Assembly (NCBI GenBank): GCA_015680685.1
Contig: MNCI01014582.1
Location: 54,163-78,234 of the forward strand
Source of the DNA: Gnetum montanum
Lineage: Eukaryota; Streptophyta; Gnetopsida; Gnetales; Gnetaceae
Length of the DNA: 24,072 nt
Direction of reading: 5' to 3'
A program made the position numbers and the translations under genes. This document shows, piece by piece, positions 16,908 through 24,072 of the stretch. The first letter of the stretch is position 1; every line of letters starts with the position of its first letter. The notes below the pieces were generated by a model. The model was not told the origin of the DNA. It saw only the letters and a list, made by a program, of their open reading frames with translations, and ran no database searches.

Positions 16908-19410
16908 ATGTCTTCTTCTTCTCATAAAAGCACTTCACCACCTAGGGATCACACAAGAGACAGTCGACGATCTAACACACATAACCAAAATCCACCAGTT
17001 CCTTAGGAATTTAGTGTGGTATATATTCATCCTGATGAGTATATACCCAACTTTACTTTTATCCTCCATCAAGATGAATAACTGCATTAGCGTGATTTGC
17101 AAGGTAACATAGAGTAACCCCCAGATCGGGCAGTCCCTAACATGCTTCTTCATTCTCTTGCACAGAAAGACATGATGTACCTATATGCTGAATATGTTGT
17201 AGAAGATTATAACATAGGGGACTACCATCCCATAGAAGCGCAATGTCAATGGGACTTGCGGCAGGAGAGTTGCCACACATCGTTGAAGGGAAAAGGCCCC
17301 CGTAATGCTTCACCTATCATAAGAGAAGTTAAAGGTGCTGAACCTATCTCAATAGGTTCTCCACAAGATGATGTTCCCCCTCCTAACAATAGTGAGGAGG
17401 TGGGGTATTAGAACCTACGCTCCATGATATACAACCCTAGTTCTGATCCCCATGAACACCAACTATTCACCGAGGGAACAAAAACACATGACAAGGATGG
17501 CCATTCTGATTGTCATCACAATCAGGGTTGTAGCCACCAAAGAGAAGGTAAGAAACATTGTCATGGTGATGGTTCTCCTTCTTCTTCTTCTTCATCACAT
17601 CATTCACCCTCTCCTTTGACATTAGGATGTAGTCATAAAGAGCATAACGGTGAGGATAAAGGTAAGCAAAATGAGAGACCTCGATGAGAGAGTCGAGAGC
17701 GAGGACGAGGGCATGAAAGAAGGGAAAGTAGGGAACAACGTAGGCATCATAGATGTCATGAGAGAAATGACCATGAAAAACCCCTACTAGCAACCTGGAG
17801 TATGTTAGATATTACAGAGGTTGTGAGAATACCTATAAGGCATCAAAAAGATAGCTGGATCAAGAGATTAGATATGAATAATATCCCATGCTTCGAGGGG
17901 GATACAACATTGATTCGCAAAATCACTTATAGGCATTTCATGATGCTTGCACCTTGTAAAATATTGAGAACAAATGGAAAAAATTAAAGTTGTTCCCTAG
18001 GACACTCATAAAAGAAGCAAAGAGTTGGTACCGGTCCTTAGAGCCGGAAACCATTAGAAGGTGGAGTACAATGCTAGAATTGTTCAACAATAAATACCAA
18101 ACATACTCTAGAGTGTTCAACTTACGTAAGTAGATCCAAGGATGGAAGTAAGGTAATCACAAACCCTTGGATGCTAGCATGGGCCGATATTATGCATTGC
18201 TACATCATTGCCTGGGCCATGGTTATGCACAACAGGATCAACTCCACCACCTCGTAGATGGGCTAAGACATGAGACCAGGAGAACCCTTGGGACTTATTC
18301 CCAAGGGAGATTATTTGAGCTTAGATCCCATGAAATTCATCAATTGTTGGAGCAAGTAGCTAAAGAAGAAGGGGAGCTACAGAAAAGAGAAAGCGTGGAA
18401 GAATATAACCGCAATCCTTCCCTCCGAAAGAAGGGAGTGATATTCTGCGATGAAGAGGATGAGTCACCACTCGAAGAGTTGGTGAATAGGAAAACCTTGC
18501 CACTTCAAAAGCTAACAATGGAAGTATCAGCTAAGGTAGATGAAATATGAAGCTCATTAGATAGTAAAATTGAAACTATCCTGAAAATCGTAGAGGAGTC
18601 TAAGGAGGAATGAAGTAGTGACCATGGTAAGAAAACGCGGAGAGATTCAGGTCATGCACGTGACAAGGGTAAGGGAAAAATGACTATCACCAATGAGGTT
18701 GTGGATTTAGACACAAAAAATGATGGTGGATGTGAGATTTGCCAATATGATGATCTTAAGGGATGTTGCCCAATAATCTCACATCTACAAGAGTTTGGGG
18801 TGTATGCACTCAACCCAAGACTTAACAGATGAAAGGCACCCCGAAGGTTACCTTATCCTCAAGGTAACACAAGGCAGTTCCACCAACTATTAACATATTA
18901 TCCAAGTGGAACTCTACCACAACCTATCGGGCAACATCAGCAATGGCAACACCCACAGTCATGGGGGATGCCACCGCCTAGACAACAAACCCTTACCGGC
19001 AACCAGACCCATATGGCTACTACATGCAACAACCAATTTCTTCAAGTGAATCTATGGGTCACGCAACCCCACAACATCACTACCAAGTTCAAAATTATTT
19101 TAGGACTCCCTCTCCTACGGAAGACACACCACACGCGTACCATCCTCTGAATCCATCCACCAATTTTATGCTAGTAGTTCCACTACCACCCGCTCCAATA
19201 ATGCAAGGAGAACTCCCCACTCAACCGCAGCAACGTAATGCTACGAGAGCTATAAACCTTCAACCCACTACTAGTTCTAACAACCATAAGAAGAGAAGAC
19301 CTTTCTTCAGAACCAAAAGCCCAAACAAGCTCTCACAGCCACAAGCAGTTGATTCTGTGCATGCACCTCCAACCAATAAGACTTCGAAGCTCCCTTCAAA
19401 TCAACAATAG
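16908..19410 (+). pseudogene. Element C gag, broken by stops and two frameshifts
   Basis: The ATG at 16908 lies 126 bp after the primer site, and its first residues (SSSSHKSTSPP) match A's gag start. Frame one runs to about 17975 and holds AEYVVEDYNIGDYHP, a His/Ser-rich stretch (about 17480-17620) and an Arg/Glu/His-rich stretch after 17688. The frame shifts, and the core (about 17980-18550) has KSWYRSLEPETIRRW, LFNNKYQTYSRVFNLR and GRYYALLHHCLGHGY, with a coiled-coil-like tail. CEICQYDDLKGCCP (18731-18772) resembles a zinc knuckle, but its His position is Asp. A second shift near 19000 leads into a Pro/Gln/Tyr-rich tail (YGYYMQQPIS) ending at the stop at 19408. Gag would build the particle. 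The function is dead as read. Confidence 0.88.
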
Positions 19411-20065
19411 GGCTTAATGCATACGATTATGTTAACACATATCATTACCGACTGGATCAAGGTGGGCCACCTTCCCAGGAAACTCTCTAACCCTAGAAGT
19501 CCCTTAATCTACCTCCAAGTCGCCGGGAATGAACCACATAAGACTCGTCTTGACTTAGGTTCCAGAGTCCACTTAATCTCACGAGAAATGTATAAAGTCT
19601 GGAACATGCCTCCTCTCAAGAAGAGCAATATTCAACTAGAGCTGGCTGACCAGTCCATCACAATTCCCTTGGGATTAGTGGAGGACATCATTACCATTGT
19701 ATGTTCGATCATACCCAGCTGATTTCCTAGTGATAGAAGTCAATAGTAACAAAGGGGACTTCCCAATTATAATGGGGAGAGCATGGCTCAACACCATCAA
19801 TGCATGCCTAGGGATCCACGATCTTTCCATGGAAATATCTAAGGAAAATATTTATGGAAAGATTAAGAAGAAGAAAGTTCCGTACATCACATATAGTGAC
19901 TCAAAGGGTGATGACATGGAGGAATGCTCAGCATCTCCTACATGCAATTGGTATGCCCAAGAAACACAGATACAATGGTGCCTATATGTAGTAACCACAC
20001 AACAAGAGAACACCCAATGGTTGATAGTTGATCAAGAATGCAGCCCACCAACATGCATGGAATGA
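19411..20065 (+). pseudogene. Element C aspartic protease remnant and short downstream linker
   Basis: The reading frame is the same as the gag tail, separated from it only by the stop at 19408-19410, suggesting one gag-protease polyprotein originally. It contains LIYLQVAGNEPHKTRLDLGS, with the catalytic-type D-L-G at 19552-19560 (Athila proteases commonly have D-L-G-A), then LELADQSITIPLGLVEDI. A frameshift near 19690 follows, then YPADFLVIEV and PIIMGRAWLNT (family form PxILGRPFL). A Lys-rich end (GKIKKKK) and about 60 more codons follow to the stop at 20063. No RT homology begins after it. Confidence 0.88.
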
Positions 20066-20226
20066 ACTGGGGGAACAGCTCATGCCCACAACGAAGGTAT
20101 AGATACATTGGAGTATGAGCGTCGTTGACTTCCACCCCTTAACTTAAAAACATCAATCGAGAGAAGTTGGACACTTCTAAGAAATTCAAATAGACATTCA
20201 TTATTTCAGATCTCTTCCTTTCCATT
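20066..20226 (+). other. Element C: scar of the missing pol genes
   Basis: In an intact element about 3 kb of RT, RNase H and integrase would stand here. The last 60 bp (about 20167-20226) still resemble the end of A's pol (aligned residues SNRHSLFQISSF in C and SNGQPCSIFWISSF in A), so the deletion removed the middle and kept the pol terminus. The exact breakpoint cannot be placed by eye, but lies between about 20000 and 20160. Confidence 0.6.
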
Positions 20227-20241
20227 TAGTCATGGAGGAGA
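20227..20241 (+). other. Internal polypurine-tract-like motif of element C
   Basis: The sequence tagtcatggaggaga opens the 3' module and matches 11572-11586 in B. A further similar string, tagtcatgggggtcc, occurs at 21567-21581 in C only. Confidence 0.65.
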
Positions 20242-22126
20242 TAGCCACCTATGCTAATCATTCAAGGCCCTTAGTTCTTTTACATTTTTGCTTTATAAAT
20301 TTCTTTAACTTTTCTTATTTTTTTTTACAACATCATTTATTCTTTTTCATTTCTTGTGTGTGTGTATGTGTTTTATCCATTTTATTAAAGTTTGTCATTT
20401 AATAAGTGTTCTTCATGATGGTATGAACTATTTTCCTATTGATTGCTAATGTTTGGTTTTTACCTTTAAGTTATGATGTTGATGCTAAGGTATGGTTCTT
20501 TTGATATGATAGGAAATGAGTCCACTCCATCCATTCATCCATAAAATTCTATGGTCTCTCTTGGCTTGGAACTGTATAGTCCCTTTTCCTCAATAATAAG
20601 AACTATGACGAATTAGTGACTGGGAATTTCTCAAACTAAGGAAGGACTGAAGGATTGAAAAGGGTGTGACTTCAAGGGAACTTGATGCATTTGTGTTGGC
20701 TATTCTCTTGGGTGCTTGGATGGATTCCCCTTGAGTTTTCTTACTGCTTCGACATTATCCAATTATCGGGAAGCTGAGTAAATAAAAATAATAAGTCTTT
20801 GCATGGTGTGGTTCTCATGAATAAAAACAAAAAAAAAAGATAAAAAAGAAGAAGAAGAAGAAAAACGAGAAGAAATAAAAAAGCAAGAATTCAAAGCAGA
20901 CCCCTTAGATGAAAGAATCATTTGGGCTACAAGAACTGATTATGAAACTAAAATAAACATGTTCCCTCTAACTAAGGCCCTCCTCGCTTCCCATTCTCTC
21001 CTCCTTCGTTTTGTCAGAATGGTGGTAGCTCTTGGGGGAGACATTCTTGTTATTCAAGTGGATGGATTCGCTAAATTCATTAATGCAAAGTCACTGGATG
21101 TGGTTTGTTTAAGGCCAGACTTGGAATGAGATCTACTAAGTCACATTAATCATTAACTACACAAGGGGCTGTACACCACCTTGTTCTTGAGACTCCATTC
21201 CATTGATCACCTCATTGCTGGTAGTATCATTAGTGTATATTTTGGTTGACACATCGTTTTCTTTTTGGTAAATTCTTGTGGTTAAGACTTTAACTCTTGT
21301 TCCAAATGACATTCCTAGAGCCTATGGATTCTTTGAATGTGGGTTTGTCAAGGCATTAAGGGCATCAACCTACTTTGGGGAGGACCCACTGGCATTCCTA
21401 TTTGGTACATTAGTTAAATTCTTTCCCTTAACATTTTTTCAATCCACTCTATTTTGTTCATTTCCATCTTGACATCCACTTCATCGACGTTATAGTTGTC
21501 TCTTTTTCTCCATCTTTCTTGTTCTTTTTCTTTCTCCATTCTATCGCTACTAGAGGTTCACTCTTAGTCATGGGGGTCCTAACCCAATTTTTTTGATTTT
21601 TTCAATTTTCTTCTAACCCCTACACCTTCGGTAGTCACCACTATTATATCTCCAGATCCGTATCAGCCATACCACAACCCAACCAATGGATCTTTTATCG
21701 AAGCAAGGTATCAATTGCATTGAGATTCATTCACCCTTGCTAATATAAAGACTGTGTTGTGTGTGTAGATGGCAATCATACAACAACGAATTGTATCTAG
21801 AAAGAATACTTGAAATGGATTGGTGCTGAAGCAGATATGCAAAGAACGAGATCGATTATGCACTTATGGATAGACAACGAAAGACGCAATCTTGGCATTG
21901 GTAGCAGTAGACTTCTTCTCTCTTCTCTCTTCTCTCTCAGCTGCCAAATAAGGCCTGATGTCAAATGTATAAGATGTTCACTCTTGTTGTCATGAACACC
22001 AATTTTGTCATGTTCTGTAATGATGATCCATTCACATGTCATCCCATTCACCATTAGTTCCATTCAAGTCAATAATCCCATACCTTCCCAATATTTTATA
22101 AGGAACTCAAGGACAAGTTTTCATTC
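20242..22126 (+). other. Element C noncoding 3' module
   Basis: About 1.9 kb without a recognisable gene. It shares ordered blocks with B and A: a T-rich opening, agtctttgcatggtgtggtt (20791-20810), an A-rich tract (20820-20885), ctctaactaaggccct (about 20965-20980), the 22-bp block (21369-21390) and ctcaaggacaagtttt (22106-22121). The open stretch at 21278-21472 covers the 22-bp block but has no protein features. A 60-90-codon frame on either strand is expected by chance. Confidence 0.7.
21369..21390 (+). other. 22-bp block identical in A, B and C (copy in C)
   Basis: Contains tactttggggaggacccact, identical to 12772-12793 and to the minus strand of 887-908. Confidence 0.75.
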
Positions 22127-22139
22127 AATCATGGGGGTA
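22127..22139 (+). other. 3' polypurine tract of element C
   Basis: The sequence aatcatgggggta abuts the 3' LTR. It is the best preserved of the three LTR-adjacent tracts and would prime plus-strand DNA synthesis. Confidence 0.82.
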
Positions 22140-22150
22140 TGATGGGACGC

Positions 22151-22252
22151 GATATCGCATGGGCCGTGATATCGCGTACACGATATCACATCCCCCACGA
22201 TATCGCGTACGTGATATCAAGTCGTCCTCTGCAATATCGCGGACGTGATATC
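22151..22252. repeat. GATATC palindrome array in element C 3' LTR (seven copies)
   Basis: GATATC occurs at 22151, 22168, 22182, 22199, 22213 and 22247, with AATATC at 22233. Spacings are 17, 14, 17, 14, 20 and 14 bp. CG or GC flanks extend several copies into longer palindromes such as cgatatcg. Confidence 0.88.
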
Positions 22253-22270
22253 GCGGTGTGCTGCCAAGTC

Positions 22271-22278
22271 TATAAATA
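22271..22278 (+). promoter_or_regulatory. Putative TATA box, element C 3' LTR
   Basis: The sequence tataaata in the same context as 16036-16043 of the 5' LTR, about 130 bp into the LTR. Confidence 0.6.
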
Positions 22279-22998
22279 AGAGGCGGCTCTCCTTTGTTTT
22301 TCTATCTAGATCTAGACCCTTAGTGAGACTCTGGTAGTTTTACCTCTCCATAGATAGAATAATTTCCATGTGCCCACAATAGGAGCTCCAAAGTGAAAGG
22401 ATATTTATTCGAGCAAATATTGTACCTGAACATAAGTTTGTGTACAGAAATAAAGATGAATTGTTGAATAAACCTTGTAGTGCATGGACTAGTCTAAATA
22501 GGAATTTATTTATTGTTATTTATTGTTCATCATTTAAATGCTTTCTTAGTTAATTAAATCTCTCTCAACCCTTCTCCCATAGTTAAGTGCATTTAGTATG
22601 ACGACTTCAAGCACATGTGTTATGCTTGGTAATCCCAGTAACGAATAGAGTTTGGTAACCAAGGTTGCATTGGTTTAGGGTATGAACAGTAAGTGGGAAT
22701 GGATGCTGATGCTAGGTTAATTAAGGCTTAGTTAGTTAGTTAAAGTTAGTTAATTAGTCTCTTCACCCTTTACCTCATTAGCATAGGAGATAAACATAAA
22801 AACTCTAAAAATCACATACCTTAGACTTACTTAACCATACAACCATGAAAAATACAAGTAAGTTTGGGAAGATAATGAACAATTAACGTTAAGTGTTCCA
22901 TGAGGCATGTAGGCACTTAGTCTGTGGTGTTTGACCGGATCGCATGTGTAACGCTCGTATTCATATAGTTGAGTGTAGGGGTACCTCCCCACTCATCA

Positions 22999-23003
22999 AT
23001 TAG
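22999..23003. other. Target-site duplication of element C, right copy (attag)
   Basis: Exact match to 15899-15903, placed directly after the CATCA end of the 3' LTR. Confidence 0.92.
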
Positions 23004-24072
23004 ATACAACTACTTTTAAGAAACTAATCAAGTAGCTTAGATAGTTTCATGGAAAATTTCATGTAATTTTACTGATTCTTACACTCAAAGGTCGATTTAG
23101 ATGAATTGGATGTAGTAGAAGTGCTTGAGGTCAATGGTTGGGCTAGGATGGTATGGGCTTTAGGTTGGAAACTCTTCTATCCTCCTGCTGGTTTTGCTTC
23201 TTTGGCCTACAACTATGTAAGTTTGTTTACCTTTATTTCTATCCCTCTTGGCATGTTAGTTCTTGTAGGTTATATTATTAGGATCATTAGTAGCTTCTAC
23301 TACATCTTCTATGTTTTTGATCTAGGAAAAGGCTTGACTCAGTGGTTGTAGGTCCAAGTAATACAACTTTGACTTGATGTAGTTGTTAATCACTCCCTTG
23401 AAGGTGGCCAACATATGTGTTTCAAAAATGAGCTTGAGAATTTCATTGAGAGTAGCATTCCATCTTTGAATGAACTTTTGGATGGGTTTAAGGGGCCCCT
23501 ATTTTACTTTCACAAGCTAATGTAATGTTGTGTTGAGCCTCAAATTGTACTTAAAATGATTAACAAATTGAGTTATCAAGCCATCCAAGGAGAAAATGAA
23601 ACCTTTAGGTAGCATATAGTACCAATCTAAAGCTTTTCCAATCAAAGACAAAGGGAATATGCAAAATATGATATGTGACCAAGCTTGTAATAGTAGGTAC
23701 TTGGAATGGAAGATGATGAGGTAAGCATTGGAATTACCTTCACTATTATACTTGGTAAAATGAGAGATTGGGACACTTGCAGGAAAAGTTAGTTATGGGG
23801 AAATTAAGTTGATGAGGTCATCTTGGTAGAAGTCAATGAATTTTATTGTTTAGATGGTACTAGCTTTAAGCTTTCTTATATCTTCAACAAGGTTTTGGAT
23901 CATTTGAAAGGCTTGATCCAAGTCTTGTAAGGCTCTTGTAGGCTACACTAGTGGCTCAATAGCTGGTTGAATGATTTGGCATCATGAAATAGGAAATGGT
24001 ATGGATTGTCAAGGCCATGTTACTACCATTGGTTGAACATGGAGAATAATGTTTGAATTGATACATGTGGGG
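23004..24072 (-). pseudogene. Element D gag remnant
   Basis: On the minus strand a single frame is readable from about 23850 to 23340 with only a few stops. It contains FPASVPISHFTKYNSEGNSN, GKALDWYYMLPKGF, ITQFVNHFKYNLRLNTTLH and IQKFIQRWNATLNEI, the order typical of Retrotrans_gag proteins (small-residue-WY-L, then a F..F/Y helix, then F..RW). Below 23340 a basic Lys/Arg/Asn-rich segment continues to the element C junction. Above 23850 the sequence is less clear. Gag would form the particle. It is not closely similar to the gags of A, B and C. The opposite-strand open frame at 23106-23351 is a shadow. Confidence 0.78.

Larger units (their letters stand above)
15904..22998 (+). mobile_element. 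Element C: complete Athila-like LTR retrotransposon with gag and protease but no RT, RNase H or integrase
   Basis: This 7,095-bp insertion has two LTRs of exactly 859 bp (15904-16762, 22140-22998), a 5-bp target duplication attag, a tRNA-Asp-type primer site, gag (16908-19410), protease (to about 20065), an internal purine motif, a 1.9-kb noncoding module and a purine tract. The step from protease to the 3' module takes only about 160 bp, so RT, RNase H and integrase are absent. Hand comparison of the LTRs gives about 89% identity, so the insertion is old but younger than A judging by A's LTRs. It must have used another element's enzymes to insert if it was already deleted. Confidence 0.95.
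22140..22998 (+). repeat. Element C 3' LTR (859 bp)
   Basis: Same ends (TGATGGG...CACTCATCA) and exactly the same length as the 5' LTR. The differences are mainly transitions, with a few compensating indels near the array and near 22455. It contains the GATATC array (22151-22252) and tataaata (22271-22278), and is followed by attag. Confidence 0.95.
14675..24072 (-). mobile_element. Element D: old Ty3/Gypsy element (minus strand), host of insertions B and C; present at 14675-15903 and 22999-24072
   Basis: Gag on the minus strand enters at 24072 and runs down to 22999, continues on the far side of element C at 15903 after one copy of attag, and passes through a linker into a protease that is cut at 14675 by the end of element B. 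No LTR of D is in the window. RT and later domains, if present, lie left of element B. Its gag and protease differ from those of A, B and C, so it is a different family; a Tat/Ogre-like affinity is a guess. Confidence 0.75.

Noticed and set aside
17467-17793. 108-codon minus-strand open frame with Tyr/His-rich sequence
   Set aside because: It is the complement of the His/Ser- and Arg/Glu-rich part of C's gag, whose frame continues across it.
21278-21472. Possible env-like ORF in C's 3' module
   Set aside because: It is only 64 codons with no signal peptide or transmembrane pattern, and the corresponding regions of A and B have no matching frame.
23106-23351. Hydrophobic 81-codon open frame on the plus strand resembling a small membrane protein
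   Set aside because: It lies antisense to element D gag; the hydrophobicity comes from the complement of Lys/Asn/Arg-rich gag codons. No promoter or homologous frame supports it.

Overview
This window is intergenic DNA from a land plant with a large, retrotransposon-filled genome. A conifer or other gymnosperm is my best guess, because the DNA is AT-rich and holds nested, heavily decayed Ty3/Gypsy elements with primer sites matching plant tRNA-Asp. I found no host gene, tRNA, rRNA or CRISPR. Every coding stretch is a broken gag, protease or pol of a retrotransposon. Three isolated N bases (14516, 14651, 15608) show that the assembly is imperfect.

Four elements and one probable solo LTR account for nearly all of the sequence. 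Element D (minus strand, 14675-15903 plus 22999-24072) is the oldest layer: a Ty3/Gypsy gag and protease. Element C (plus strand, 15904-22998) is a complete insertion into D, with two 859-bp LTRs and a perfect 5-bp target duplication (attag). Element B (plus strand, 8777-14674, its 5' part outside the window or displaced) inserted into D's protease. Element A (minus strand, 1-8776, its 3' LTR cut by the window edge) inserted into B's gag. A probable solo LTR, E (about 5570-7275), sits inside A's gag.

A, B and C are diverged relatives of one Athila-like lineage. They share LTR ends TGATG...CATCA, a tRNA-Asp-type primer site where visible, a closely related gag, and a noncoding 3' module of about 2 kb bounded by two purine-tract motifs. 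They differ in what they have lost. C has gag and protease but no reverse transcriptase, RNase H or integrase. B has gag, an unrecognised coding-like stretch, and neither protease nor pol. A keeps reverse transcriptase, RNase H and integrase, but a deletion fuses the end of gag to the middle of reverse transcriptase. None is autonomous as it stands.

The main points for follow-up are: (i) each LTR of A, B and C opens with a short-period array (14 bp, or 14/17 bp) of unrelated sequence, GATATC palindromes in A and C and a GATGTAGC-like unit in B; (ii) the shared 3' module contains a 22-bp block identical in all three; (iii) the gag zinc-knuckle histidine is replaced in B and C but still readable in A; (iv) a flawless 134-bp inverted repeat bounded by N bases is probably an assembly artefact. 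Percent identities are hand estimates.
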